From positions 10,843,903 through 10,907,902 of the forward strand of contig CM046332.1 of the NCBI GenBank assembly GCA_025403435.1: a stretch of DNA of 64,000 bases, read 5' to 3'. The notes beneath the pieces were generated by a model. The model was not told the origin of the DNA and ran no database searches. It saw nothing but the letters and a program-made list of their open reading frames with translations. Positions within the stretch are counted from its first letter, which is position 1. Every line of letters starts with the position of its first letter. Shown here piece by piece: positions 24,632-37,215 of the stretch. Source of the stretch: Artocarpus heterophyllus (Eukaryota; Streptophyta; Magnoliopsida; Rosales; Moraceae). A program made the translations under genes and the position numbers.

Positions 24632-27600
24632 CTAATGTAAGAGACTTAGTAAACATGCCTGCAAGTTGTTCATTGGTGTTGATGAATTCAAGTGTAATAA
24701 TATCCTTATAGACATGATCATGCAAAAAGTGATGTCTAATTTCTCTGTGCTTAGTGCTGAGTGCAAAACTGGATTCTCAGATAAGTTGATAGCACTAGTG
24801 TTATCACACATAATTGGGACATGCTCATAGTGCAATCCTAGGTCCATAAGTGTTTGTTTCATCAACAAGATATGTGTACAACAACAAGCCGCCAAAATGT
24901 ATTCTGCTTTTGTGGTTGATAAAGCAACCGAGTTTTGTTTCTTACTAAACCAATAGACTAGTAAGAAACCTAGGAAATGGCATATTCTACTTATGTTTTT
25001 CCTATCGATTGTGCAACCAGCCCAATTGGCATCAGAATAACATAATAAGTCTATATGTTTACCTTTGGCATACCATAATTCTAAGTTCTTAGTGCCATTT
25101 AGATATCTAAAAATTCGCTTAACTACACTAAGATGAGATTCTTTAGGATTTGCTTGAAATCGTACACAAAGACCAACACTAAACATTATATTTAGTCTAT
25201 TTGCAAGTTAAATAAAGTACGAAGCCGATTATAATGTTTAGTGTTGATTTATGAGCTTATAGGAGTTTGCATTGGCTTTAGATTTCCATTTCAAATCTTT
25301 TGAGGACATCACTTACATATTTTGCTTGATTAATAAAGATTCCTTCTTTGGTTTGTTTGATTTGTAGTCCAAGAAAGAAATTCAATTCTCACATCATGCT
25401 CATTTCAAATTCAACATGCATACACTTAGAAAATGCTTCACATAAAGAGACAATAGTAACTCCATAAATAATACCATCAACTTAAATTTGAACAATTATT
25501 AAATCATCACCTTTCATTTTTTGTACGAAGAGTAGTATTTGATTTTCCTATTGAAAATTCATTTTCAATTAGAAATTTACTTAATCTATCATACCAAGCT
25601 CTAGGGGTTTGTTTTAAATAGTATAAAGCATTTTTCAATTTAAAAACATAATCTGGATACTTATGATCCTGAAAACCATGTGGTTGTTTAACATAAACTT
25701 CTTCTAAAATGTATCCATTTAATAATGCACTTTTGATATCCATTTGATAAAGGTTTGTAGTAAGCAAAAGCAAGTAACAGTCTAATAGATTCTAGACAAC
25801 TAACCAGTGCAAAGATTTCTTTATAATTGATACCTTCTTCTTAATTGAAACCTTGGGCTACTAATCCAGCCTTATTTTTGAAAATTATACCTTGCTCATC
25901 CTTTATCTTTCTAAACTCCCATTTGGTACAAATTATAGATAGAGAACTAGGCCTAGGAACAAGTTCCTATACGTCATTTCTTTCAAATTGATTTAGCTCT
26001 TCTTGCATTGCGAAAATCCAAAATTCATCATTTTTAGCATCTTTAAAACATTTTGGTTCAATTTGAGAAAGAAAGGCTAAATTGCTACAAATGTTCTCAA
26101 ATGATGATCTACTTCTCACTTCATGTGTTGAACTATCATGGGTGATAATGTCCGTCTTAGGATGATAAGGATTGTAGCTCCAATCTTTTGGCAAAGGTTG
26201 TGAGGTGGACTTATCTTTTGAATGCTATGTTTGCAGTTGATCTTGTTATGAAGGTTGAATTGATTTAGAGATGACCTTTTGAGGAGAGTTTGGATCTTTT
26301 TGGACCTCTTTTCCTTTATCTTTGATTTCTAGGGTCTTCATTTGATGTTCCAAACCTAAATCATCATCGACTTGCAATTTTTTGATGGAAATGTCAGTTT
26401 CATCAAATACAACATGCATTGATTCTTCTACAACTAGAGTTCTTTTATTAAGCACTCTATAAGCTTCGTTAGTAGTAGCATAACCAAGAAAAATACTAAC
26501 ATTGGATTTTGCATCAAATTTTTTCAAGATGTCCTTGGTGTTTAAAATAATGCATTTGCAACGAAAGACTTTAAATTTAGAAGAATCAAATAATTCATGT
26601 CTGTTTATTGTTATATTAATTTTATGACAAAATTAATTCAAGATAAACTTGTTGACTTATTAGGATCGGATAATTCTTGTATGTTTATCAGTTGATTTAA
26701 TTTTGAATAAATTAAATCAAGATAAACATGTAGAATTATTATGAATTTATTTATTTTCCTAGAGATTATCTAGATAAAGTTGATTTAATTAGATAACTTC
26801 TCTATTGCGTTATTTGAATTAAAACTGAGACTTTATCCTATAGAATCTCGGGTGAAAAATAAAAGATTCGCTGAGATTTTTTTTTGATAGTTTGGCATGC
26901 CGATCCTTAAGTTTGGCCTGCCGATAGGGTAAGTTCAGCTTGTTGATTAGGCAGATCGGCCTGCCTATGCACAAAAAAAAAAGATCCCATGTTTTCATGC
27001 CGATTTCATTAGATATTGATCCGAATTTTATTCTGATTCGAATTTTTGAGACCTTCTTTGATAAGGACTGACCCTAGACCTAACCTCTTTAAATAGGGAG
27101 TAAGTCTCATAAGTTATTTGGATCAATTGAGAGATTAAGAGTGATACTCTACTGGTGAGAATCTAAAAACTCCTTGAGAGCTCTTGTTCACAAATCACAA
27201 ACACTAGCTTTGGTTCTCTTAATTGGTTGGAAGGAGAGTCGCCTAGAGGAAGAACTGTATATGTGAGCCTACACTCACTCTGATCGTGGATAAAGAATAG
27301 CAAAGAAGGTCAGTTGGTTGAGGTTCTTCTAGAACGTTACTTCTCTTCACTGATTGTAGGAGCTTTTCGGCATTCAAAGATTAATAAGATCTAGTTAATT
27401 TATGCATATAACGTGTCAAACTTGTGCATTGGAAAACTCTAATATAAAGTTTTTAAAATTCTACTACGTACTATTTTTCCAATAGAAAAATGATCAACAT
27501 TAACCAAAGCATAATATTTGACACCTAAATATGTAGTCCTAGAAGGGCAAATAAATCCATATGCAAAGTTTGCATAGGTTTAGCGGTAGGAATTTTAGAA

Positions 27601-29661
27601 ATCAAATTAAAAGAAGTTTTGACTTGTTTTCTTAATTGACATGCTTCACATACTTTGTTTTTTTCAAATTTGAGTTTTAGAAAACCCCAAACAAGTTCTT
27701 TTCTAGAAGTTTTTGAAAGTAAAGGTATGCTAATATGTCTAAGTCTTCTATGCCAAAGCCATATTTCATCATTTAAAACCGAAAGATGTTGGTTTTTTTT
27801 TTAACATTTTTCAACATCAATTGCATAAACATTTTCATTTTGGTCACCAATGAACACAACCTCACCATTACAAACATTCTCAATCAAACATCTAGAAGAT
27901 TCAAAAGTAATATTATATCCTTTATCACACAATTGACTAATACTAAGTAAATTATGCTTTAAATTATCAACAGTTAAAACATTTTCAATACGAGGAGAAG
28001 AACCATTGTCGATATCACCTACACCAAAAATTTTCCCTTTTGTGTTGCTACCAAAAGTGACATGTCCACCATTATTCTTTGTGAAGTTAAATAATACTAA
28101 GAGGTTGTCCATCATGTGTTTTGAACATCCACCATCTAGAAACCATTTTTCTTTCTTCGTCTTCAGTACCTACAGAAACGATTTTAGTTCTTGACTTTTG
28201 ATACCCACGTAACTTTGGGTCTGTTGATGCTAGTTTTTGTAGCTTTGGGAACCCATCTTTGTTTTGCTCTAAAATATGCACTTCTCTTAATATAGCAATA
28301 AGATATGGTGTTGATTGCAATAAGTACATACACATTTTGAATTTTAAGAGCTAGATGACGCTTTGACAATATAATTTTTAAAATATTTTTTTATCAATGT
28401 GTGGTTTATATCCTAAACCTTCTTGTTAAAAATACGCCTTTTCTTACAAAGCATTATTTCAAAATTTTTCTTTCCATTGGAGAATTTCAAAACTATTTTT
28501 GCCAAATCATCAACTTTCTCTTTTAAATATGCATTTGCAATTACTAAAGTATTACTCTTAGATTTTTATTTTCAAAGCATCAATTTCTTCTAAGAGAGTT
28601 GCTACTTTCTTTTTAAGCATAGAATTTTTAAGAACTAATTTCTCATAGTTATCATGCAATTCATCAAATGCTCTAAATAATTCTATGACATCAATATCAT
28701 CACATTCATCATTGGAGGAGATAGGAGAACTTACCTTGTCATCACCAATTACCATGAAACACATGTTGGTTGGTTCTCTTTGCTTGTCATCATCCGAGTC
28801 TTTGGATTCAAGCTCATCCGATGTGGCATGAAAGGCTTTCTTCAATTCCTTTTTCTTTATGCTTTTCTTGTTTGCTTCCTTTTTAGTAGCACATTCAGGT
28901 CTTGTATGTCTTGGTTTCTTACAGTCATAGCAAATTACCTCTTCTTTGATTTACATTTCTCCTTTTTCTTCTCTCCTTTTGGATCCTCTATTTTAGTTGA
29001 ATTTCAAGTAGAACTTCTTGTATTTCTTTGTACATATCGTCATTTCTTCAAAGTCCCTCGGATGTAGGCTTTCATCTTCTTTATCTTCATCTTCTTCGCC
29101 ATCAAGTATGGAAGCTTTCAAGGCTATTTATTTCATTTTTTTTTTTATCTTCTTCTTCCACTTGATTTTGCCTTCTAGTTATTTCATGAGTCATAAGAGA
29201 AGCAACCAACTCATCTAAAGGTAAGGTTGATAAATCCTTAGCTTCTTCTAGACTGGTTATGTTGACGTGACATAAACGTGGTAAAGATCATATTAATTTT
29301 CTTACTAGTTTGCTTTGTTTAAAGGTCCTACCAAGAGAATTCAAACCATTAATTATATTTGTTTAAATCTAGTGTACATTTCACCAGTAGTTTTATGGTC
29401 ATTCATTTTAAACATTTCATAGTCATGCAAGAGATAAATAATTTTAGTTTCCTTGACTGGATTGGTGCCTTCGTGTACAACTTGTAAAGTGCACCATGTT
29501 TCTTGTTTCAATGTGCAAAAAGCGATTCTATTAATATCATTTCTATCTAAAGCATCATATAAAATGTTTAATGCTCTGGCATTTAATGACAATTTCTTTT
29601 TGTCTTCATCACTATATTCTTTGGGTTCTTTTGGAACAAAAATCTTTTCAACTTCTTTCAT
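24632..29661 (-). pseudogene. Copia gag-pol relic (copia 2)
   Basis: In minus-strand order: UBN2-type gag (29661-29353, with YEMFKMNDHKTTGEMYTRFK); a coiled-coil-like acidic gag tail (28845-28558); CCHC knuckle CYDCKKPRHTRPEC (about 28930-28889); protease / pre-integrase block (28115-27801, with LKHNLLSISQLCDKGYNI); integrase C-terminal FDAKSNVSIFLGYA (26527-26246); RT pieces (25773-25507, with MDIKSALLNGYILEEVYVKQP); RT end and RNase H (25186-24632, with LSTTKAEYILAACC). Many stops and frameshifts. The integrase part is also interrupted by a foreign LTR fragment at 26573-27484. Confidence 0.85.
26573..27484 (+). mobile_element. Truncated LTR of the copia 1/3 family inserted in copia 2
   Basis: From AAATTTAGAAGAATCAAATA to TTTTTCCAATA this segment is collinear with the last 900 bp of the + strand LTR at 33666-35699 (from about 34788 to its end). 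The first 1.1 kb of that LTR is missing. It interrupts the integrase reading frame of copia 2. GC palindromes are at 26885-26966. Confidence 0.85.
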
Positions 29662-29882
29662 CGTTTTAAAAGGTTCATTTTCTATAATGTCTCAAAGATC
29701 ATAGTCAACAAATTGTAAGTAAATTGTCATTTTAGTTTTCCAATAATTATAATCAGTTCCATTGAAAAAAGGAGGTCTATTAGTAGAGTGACCTTACAAG
29801 TTTTGAAAACTTTAAGTAGGCATGCTCAAGATTGTGATATCTTTTTCAAAAATAAGTTTGAGTTTCTCGCTCTGATATCAAT

Positions 29883-31030
29883 TGTTAGCCTAAGAATATG
29901 TACCCAAGAGGCGGTTGAATTGGTTTTTAGAACTTTTACAATTATTGAAAATTCCTAGATTAAAGACTTAAGCAATAAACACATAAATAAAAATTCAAGC
30001 AAATATAAAGGGCCAAAAGTAAAATGAAAAGAAAAGAGAAATGCAAACACTATTTATAGTGGTTTGGCAAAATACCTACATCCATTATCGCCGAGTAAGA
30101 CTTTACCTCGACCTCTTCCACTATCTCAAGCTTCTTTTTAGTAAATCACTCCAAGTACAAATCGGTGGCTTGTCTACCCGAGGCTCACCACTAGGAGATG
30201 ATTAAGCACACAATGAGAATTTTTAACAAGTTTGGCTCAAGAATGTTTGAAAGCTTGTTGAACACTTAGAGATCGATACAAAGATGATTCTAAGTATTCT
30301 TAGATATCAACAAACTTAGAAATAAGGCTATTTATAGTCTAGAACCTGCAACTAGCCATTTATAGCCCTTGAGGTGCATTTGTAATGGCTAGAAAACTAA
30401 CCGTTGGAGCACTCGATCGACCACCATATAATAGTTTGGTTGACCGAGCTTGTTGAACGTTCTAGCCCATCTGGGCTGGTCTGGTTGACCAAACTACAGT
30501 CCCACGATCGATTGAGCTTGTTCAGCAAGCTTGGTGCCATTCTTTTGATTCAAAAACACTACTTTCTCAATTTTATTTTAAGGATGTCTTAAAATATTTT
30601 AAGATTGGTTTAAGTCATGAGAGATAGATGAAAACACATAGGAATAATTTCATGACTTCAAACATATTTTAGATCAAGTTTCAAAGACCAAGCTTTTGAA
30701 AACAAGTTTTAAAATGAAACTTGAGCCATTTATACTTGATAAAAGCTAACTGTATGTTCTAACATCATACAAACTTAAAAATGAAAATTAAAACTATTCT
30801 TTATGCTTGTTGATGCCATTTCTTCAATAAGTTCTTGGTAAATTGATCCGTATTCTTATTTGATTTCTTCCGAGTCTTCATAAATTTCTTCCAATATTCT
30901 TGAGTTGCAAAAATATTAATAATACTAAATGACTCTACATACTCAAGATAAATTATTAGTATTTAAGCAATTAATTATTTGTTGTCATCAAAACAAAAAT
31001 AAATATTTTTCATTTGAAACCTTGTAGCCA
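29883..31030 (-). repeat. 5' LTR of copia 2
   Basis: 1148 bp, direct repeat of 20923-22256. Shares the CGATCGACC / GGTTGACCGAGC / GGTTGACCA short palindromes (30410-30512). Confidence 0.82.
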
Positions 31031-31195
31031 ACGTAATCATGCTTGGTTGGTTGGGCTAGCAGATGGAAAAAGAAAAAAAAAATTGGGTGATGATTTTTTT
31101 GGTTTTTGAAAAGGGCGACAAGTAAAAAGGGATAGTTTAAGAAAGGGTATGTAAAAAGTACAATGAAGGGTGTCAATGGACATCTCCTTTAATTA

Positions 31196-33037
31196 TTTAA
31201 AAAATCGAGTTATGTATGTTTAGGAAAAATATGTGAACAATCAAGTAAGGTAAAAACATACCTCCATAAAGTTTTCTATAAGGTCAAATCCTTATAAGTT
31301 TTTCTTGTGAAATTTAAGTCATGAAGATATAGTTTTCGTTTTAGGTTTAAAAATAACCATAATTTATTATGGGTGCATGCGATTTAATTTATTATTACTG
31401 TTGTTGTTGTTGTTGTTACTATTGTTGTTGTTGTTGTTGTTATTATTATTATTATAAAAATTATACATATGTAAGTGTGGAACAATTTTAACATCTCATA
31501 TGACAACTTTTCAAGTGTGACATGAATAAATATAGTTTTTAAAAGTGTGACACAAAATGTATTTTTCTTGCTTATTTATTCATGTGATGATGTAGGATGA
31601 GGAAAAAAAAATATCATTGAGCCATTTTCTCAACATAATTATGTAATGCAAGTCTTTTATAGTCTTTAAAGGGTTTTTACTATTTTGTTACCATGTATTT
31701 TAAAGAACATCACATTGATAACTTGTTATTTCGAAAAAATCAAAACAATAATATAGATTTCAAAAGTATTATTTTAGTCCATGATCCTATATTTCATGAC
31801 GTGAAATTTCCATATTTTTCTTTTATCAATGAATCCAAAATTAAATTTGTAAAACTATATATAAAAATAAATAAATAAGACAATTAAAAAAAGAAGAAAT
31901 TTATATCAGTTTTTTTTTTATTTTTTTTATTAGCTTTGTTTCATCTTTTGTTTTGATATTTTTTAATATCTTTACAAATTCATTTGGGGCCTATGAGTAA
32001 AAGGTTAAGTAAGAAATTTTCATTTCACAAACATGGGCTCAGTGTAACAAATGAATTTTTAAAACCAACAAGGAATCGTTTTGATATTTCTCAAATAATA
32101 AGGCACTGAGGTGATATTTACAGGATTTCAAAACTATATAATAGTTTTTATTTAAAAGGATGTTTCAAAGTCAAATATATTGTGAATATTTCCCATATGA
32201 ACACATGCACCTCATAGTCTCGATGGGACCTCATGAGAGCACAAATCACGTAGAATCAATGCGCTTGGAATGCTGTTAAAAGATTTTTTTTTAAATACTA
32301 CACCAATCCTATTGCTTCTTAGATTCCGTACCTACACTTCAACACAGGATCCTTCTTGGCTTTTATCTTTGCAAAAGCTAGTGGACAAAAATATAAGGCC
32401 GAAAGCCCAACGAGGCAACAAGAGGTAGTGTCAAGACTCAGATCCAAACACTCATTTTCTCCTGTAAAAATTACACATTTTAGCTAATTTAGATACCTTA
32501 TTAAACTAAATGACCTTATCTTAAATAATTGTTAATAAGGCCAAATCAATCATTAGATATTTTTCATCATGTCAAATCTATCCCTATTTATGTGTAAATC
32601 CTAACTTAATATGATGAAAAAATTGCAACAGTGCTATGTTTACATCATAGAGATTTTGAATTATTAACGATATCTAGTTATTAGTTTTATGAACGACACA
32701 CCGTTAATACTGATACATAACATACATAAATAAGATTAATTTTATATGACATATATCTTTTCTATTTTTTTATATCAGCCTTTTTTTTTTAATTGACATC
32801 GTCAATGTTTACGACATAGGTAAGTCATTATTTTTTTTGTTCATTGTAACCAGGTCATTAGTAATTAAATTCAATAACCATTAAAATATCTCTTAATTAT
32901 ATATTACCTTGTTAAATAATCTTCAATTTTTTTCTTTTTTCATTGTTAATTTTTATGAACATTAAAATGCATCCTCTTAAAGACTAGTTATTGTTTAGTC
33001 ATTAAAATATACTTATTTATATATATCTCGTCTATAA
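31196..33037. other. AT-rich spacer with simple repeats
   Basis: No gene or intact element recognised on either strand. Contains the TTG/TTA microsatellite (31391-31456) and T-rich tracts (31908-31930, 32783-32792). Confidence 0.5.
31391..31456. repeat. (TTG)n/(TTA)n microsatellite
   Basis: Two runs of five or six TTG units separated by TTACTA, then five TTA units. Confidence 0.85.
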
Positions 33038-33182
33038 TGTCACGCCCTAGAGTACGTGAGGTGACGTAACGGGTAAACTAAGTTAATTAAGTAAAAATTT
33101 AATTAAAACGTAAGTTAATGAATTTAATTAATTATGAAAAATGTGATAAATTTAAAACCCTTTTTAAGCAAACATTTATAAT
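33038..33182 (-). repeat. End of chromovirus 3' LTR (distal piece)
   Basis: Starts TGTCACGCCCTAGAG on +, and the terminus mirrors GGGCATTGCA at 62568-62577. The break after 33182 coincides with the ATAAT target duplication of the Tat element. Confidence 0.7.
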
Positions 33183-33665
33183 TGTTGAGAGTAAGCTCGG
33201 TGCCACCACCGAGAACGCGAACTTTGATGGTCGGCAATTAAGCTCGGCAGACATCAGGGAGCCTATTGTCCGACCCCTTGCTTTATACTTCTTCCCAAGG
33301 TGCCTTCTACTCATCCAAGGGCACGCCCCAAGAAGACTGCCACCTCGGGGATGTACGGTAGCTCGGGTCGGATCACGTTATTCATAAAGATACGTCATTA
33401 CCCATCCTTGTAGGCCAACACCAGGCAAACGTGCTACCGTCTGATAGAGTCCAATCCATTGGGCGATGGACGCGAAACTTGTCACTTACTGCCTGACATA
33501 CTTTGATGTGACACCTAGGTAATGGGTAAAACCCATCTTGCACCTGATCCAGCTGGTGGCCTATAAATAGGATGCATTTATGACGTTTTAGAGAGAGAGA
33601 CTTCTTCACACCTAACTAGCTACCGACCTCTACCGAGCAATACTTGCCTTGAGCATCGGAGAGCC
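33183..33665 (+). repeat. 5' LTR of the Tat element, first part
   Basis: Matches the 3' LTR from 59364 with roughly 6% differences by eye. TATAAATA at 33562-33569 is the LTR TATA box. The LTR is cut after GAGCC (33661-33665) by copia 3 and resumes at 49786. Confidence 0.93.
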
Positions 33666-35100
33666 TGTTAGACATGTATGCTCTAAGGAGTAAAAATGTA
33701 ATACGTTTTTGGAGACATTTTTATCAATAAAGAATTTATTCATTTATATATACCAAATATTGTCCTCTTTACGTTCATATTTGTTGAATGTATGATAAGC
33801 AAATAGTAGTCTGAGACTGTCAGTCTAAACCTTAAGAGTTGGGCATATGATGGGATGATTATGCGGTAGACACGACTCTTAAGGTGATGGTCTAAAATAT
33901 ATGATCCGCAATCGAGGGAATAAAGTTGGGCGCTTTATTCATGTAAAGATTGTTATGTTGTCTATATCCCTTTTGGGAGATGGTTTGTCTTGGCCATCGG
34001 AGTTGGACTCCGTGAATAGAAACATTGGCGCGTTGTCATAGGTGACGATGTGTTGGATCGGGACATAAAGTGAATTGATTTGGATTAATAATTCTGTCTT
34101 GGCAAATCGATTCACTTTAGACAATCATTTGTATTGTATCTTAATCCTGAGATGAATAATGGGCCCGTTGTCTCGATTTGTGTCTTTTGATGTACCAATG
34201 GGTGACTCCCACATCTCTATAGTGGCATGCATGCCGGTACGTTGGAGGCATGACTCTTGGTAGCGTAGACTTGTTATTCATAGATATGGAATCCATAGCT
34301 CCTCTTCAGGAGTAATGAGATCCTCTTATATGCGTTGTCCTGTAATTGGAAAACTGGAGCGCTCAACCATTTGGATACATAGGTGTAACCGAATGGTATA
34401 CTATCTTTGGATGGTAAGTTTTCTAATGGTGAGACAATGGAATGTAAGATAAAAATAATCGGGAAGGTAAGACAGAACTTGTCCTTAAGCCGATTATGGA
34501 TGATCATATGGGGATGCGATACACTCTGATATGTCATGGAGACTTAGCTACACGAGCTTCGTAATTCTATAAAGTTCGAGAGTGCAGCTCCAAGCTTTTA
34601 GTGGAGTAGCTGTTGGAGTTGATAATTGTGAAATGTATATCTGGGATATTGGGTTTCATAATTATCATGAGCTTGAACTTTATAGGTCCATTTTGGTCCC
34701 CTTTGCTAGCTCACAAAATCCTGTAACGACACGGCGTGCTTTTCCAATAATTGGTGACTTATGTCGGATTTATCAGATTGGTTTAAAATTTATAAGAATC
34801 AAATAATTCATGTCTGTTTATCGGTTGAATTAATTATGTAAGAAATTAGTTCAAGATGAACTTGTTGAATTATGGCGTTCGGATAATTCTTGTCTGTTTA
34901 TCGGTTGTTTTAATTTTGGACAATTAGAACAAGATAAACTTGTAGAATTATTGTGAATTGATTTATTTTCTTAGAGATTATCTTGATAAAGTTTGTTTTC
35001 ATCAGATATCTTTTCTATTGGGCTATTTGAATCAAAACTGAGACTTTATCCTTTAGAATCTCGGGTGGAAAATAAAAGATTCGCTGAGATTTTTTCTCGG

Positions 35101-35184
35101 TAGTTCGGCTTGCCGATCAGAAAGTTCGGCCTGCCGAACTGGTCAGTTCGGCCTGCCTATCACACAGTTCGGCATGCCGACCGC
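35101..35184. repeat. Palindrome cluster in the copia 3 5' LTR
   Basis: Four copies of a GTTCGGCCTGCCGAAC-type palindrome, about 22-25 bp apart, 115-200 bp upstream of the TATA box. The 3' LTR copy (49206-49268) has lost about one unit. Confidence 0.8.
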
Positions 35185-35299
35185 GACAGTTAAGATTACG
35201 CGTTTTTCACGCATATCTTATCAGATATTGATCCGAACTTGATTCTGTTTCGATTTTTGAGACCTAATCTGATATGGACTGACCCCAAGGACCAATAGG

Positions 35300-35307
35300 T
35301 ATAAAAA
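35300..35307 (+). promoter_or_regulatory. TATA box in the copia 3 5' LTR
   Basis: TATAAAAA inside GGTATAAAAAGGGAGTG. The same box is at 49386-49393 in the 3' LTR. Confidence 0.7.
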
Positions 35308-35702
35308 GGGAGTGAGTCTAATGATTTACTAAGATCAATTTGAGAGATTAAGAGTGATACTGTTCTAGTGAGCATCTGAAAACTCCCTGAGAGCTTTTGT
35401 TCACAAATCACGAACACTAGCTTTGGGTTCTCTCTATTGGTTGGAAGGAGAGTCACCGGTGGAAGAGCTGTACGTGTGAGCCCACACTCAGTCCGGTTGT
35501 GGATAGAGAATAGCAAAGAAGACCAGTTGGTTGAGGCTCTTCTGGAACGTTACTTCTCTACACAGGTCGCGGAGGTTCTTCGGCACACTGAGGTTAGTAA
35601 GATCTGTTGAATTTATACATATAACATGTCAAACTTGTGTTTTGGAAAATACTCTGATGAAAAATTTTAAAAATTCCGCTGCGCACTTTGTTTCCAACAA
35701 AA

Positions 35703-35714
35703 TGGTATCAGAGC
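35703..35714 (+). other. Primer-binding site of copia 3 (initiator tRNA-Met)
   Basis: TGGTATCAGAGC lies 3 nt after the 5' LTR, complementary to the 3' end of plant initiator tRNA-Met, the usual copia primer. Confidence 0.9.
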
Positions 35715-36210
35715 GGAGGTTTTTACATAAATTTGCAAGTTTGTGATCATGTTATATGCATAAATTTTGTGATCTTAATCTCTCCAATGCTTGAATTAAA
35801 TTTTATAGAGAGATGGCACTCTAGGTTTCTATATAATATATATGTTGTCATGGATTATATGGTGAATGTTTATTAATTAATTATGGTTGATTAAATTGTT
35901 GTTTAATTATTTATTAATTAATTAATACCGGTTATGGTTCCTTAGAGGTTAGAATGTGTATCTAGGTTTTTCATGTAATTAGATGGCGGACTATCATCTC
36001 CGTCTAGGAATTATTATTTAATTTTTAATTTGTAAGAATTTTGTAATTAAATAATTATTCGGAGAAGACGGAACGAGAAGTCGGAACTTAAAGATTGATG
36101 ATGGCGCCTCCAGGTATTTCCTGAGTCTCTAATTTTATGTTTTTGAATTGTTGAAAATAAAATTGATGAATTGCATTAAAACTGTATTTTTTGGATTGAG
36201 GGTTTTCTGC

Positions 36211-36400
36211 TCGGTCGGCATGCCGGACCTCACAGTTCGGCAGGCCGAAGGTCACAGATCGGCAGGCCGGACATACGGTCCGGCAGGCCGACAGTGGGGC
36301 AGAAATTTTGGTGCTCTGCCGGCAGGCCGAACCTTCATGTTCGGCAGGCCGAACCTCCATGATGGGTAGGCCGATCACCTAGATCGGCCTGCCGACCGAG
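36211..36400. repeat. GC-rich palindrome array in the copia 3 leader
   Basis: Eight units such as GTTCGGCAGGCCGAAC and GATCGGCCTGCCGACC, spaced about 23-28 bp. Homologous to 16572-16836. ORFs across this stretch on both strands are by-products of the repeat. Confidence 0.85.
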
Positions 36401-36885
36401 AGCTACCAAGTGTCCAGAAAAGGTGCGATTTTTCTAGTGCAGTTTTAATTTTATTTTTGGGACGATTCTGAGAAACATTAAATTTGGATATGACCGGAAA
36501 TATGAAGTGTTCGATTCATACGGGATTGAGGACTTGAAGATGGATATTACATGAAGAAGGATACAGCTTGAGTATTCAAGGATGAAGAATCGATAAATGT
36601 CTCGATTATTCTCTTGTAATCTTAGTTTTTCTATTCTCTAGGGTGGAACCATAATATTACGGTTATTATTATTATGCTTGTAGCTTTGCTTGATTGCTTT
36701 GCTTGTCTGCATTATAATATGATTTACCATGTATATTGATAACATGTCATATAGAATAGGGAGTGCCGCTCATATTAAAATTGTTCATACATAATTTTAA
36801 AATAAAACCTTGACTTCAAAAGATTGAGTGGGAGAAGGTTTTCGAAAAGAAAACCTAAGGCCTCCATCGTTGGTCCATAGGAAGA

Positions 36886-37215
36886 ACATGATGGTCCCAA
36901 CCCCTAGGAAGGGATTTCTATCATGTACCAGATTGGATCTCTGAAAGGATAAGGTATTTTAGTATGATTTATGGTTGCACACCCCTAGGTGGTGATTATA
37001 AATCATGGATAAAATATTAAAACGGTGGTTATACACTCACGTTAATTTTATTATTAACCTCCCCTAGGAGCTCTGTTAATAAAATTAATGGCCAAAGAAA
37101 CGATTATTAGTATATGCTGGATCATACGGGTCCTGGATGGCATATATTAATCAGGAGGGGATCCGTGTTCCTGATTGAATTTGGCATGACTCCCCTAGGA
37201 GCTTGTTGAATTCTG
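36886..37215 (+). promoter_or_regulatory. Structured leader of copia 3: tandem hairpins with CCTAGG motifs
   Basis: Predicted stems: ACATGAT/ATCATGT (around 36886-36926), ATGATTTAT/ATAAATCAT (36964-36972 with 36998-37006), TTAATTTTATTA.../GTTAATAAAATTAA (37042-37058 with 37075-37088), TATATGC/GCATATA (37111-37117 with 37140-37146), ATCAGGA/TCCTGAT (37150-37156 with 37169-37175), and a weaker one around 37176-37213. Four of the six present CCCCTAGG in or near the loop. The same motifs recur in copia 1 (15770-16080). An RNA role is inference. Confidence 0.5.

Larger units (their letters stand above)
20923..31030 (-). mobile_element. Sirevirus-like Ty1/copia retrotransposon (copia 2), minus strand, heavily decayed
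   Basis: Direct repeats at 20923-22256 and 29883-31030 bound a minus-strand set of gag, zinc knuckle, integrase, RT and RNase H relics. Beside the 5' LTR, on -, TTGATATCAGAGCG is a slightly changed initiator-tRNA-Met binding site. Beside the 3' LTR, CAAAAAGTGGGAGAAT is a polypurine tract. No matching 5-bp target duplication was found. The gag type, the long spacer after pol and the extra ORF relic suggest the Sirevirus lineage (inference). Confidence 0.85.
20404..31187. mobile_element. Terminal-inverted-repeat DNA element interrupted by copia 2
   Basis: The left end GGGGGCGTCTATTAATACCC and the right end, read on the minus strand, GGAGATGTCCATTGACACCC are diverged inverted repeats of about 45 bp continuing into TACTTTTCACATGCC / TACTTTTTACATACC. 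Exact 8-bp flanks TTTAATTA occur at 20396-20403 and 31188-31195. The element itself is only about 0.7 kb (20404-20922 and 31031-31187); the rest is the inserted copia. No transposase is visible. The 8-bp duplication would fit an hAT-type MITE (inference). Confidence 0.6.
33666..35699 (+). repeat. 5' LTR of copia 3
   Basis: 2034 bp, TGTTAGACATG...TTTCCAACA. Small ORFs within are by-products. The palindrome cluster 35101-35184 and the TATA box at 35300 define a promoter-like region. Confidence 0.96.

Noticed and set aside
20918..31035. Target duplication for copia 2
   Set aside because: Flanks AAATC and ACGTA do not match; mutation or recombination may have removed it, so none is claimed.
33939..35516. 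Short minus-strand ORFs repeated at 33939, 34274, 35196 and at 48047, 48382, 49282
   Set aside because: They recur only because they lie in the LTRs of copia 3; no protein family recognised.
36088..36378. ORFs on both strands in the copia 3 leader
   Set aside because: They are produced by the palindrome array, which reads open on both strands.
36211..36400. Regularly spaced palindromes considered as a CRISPR-like array
   Set aside because: Units are short and diverged, spacers are short, and the setting is a plant retrotransposon leader.
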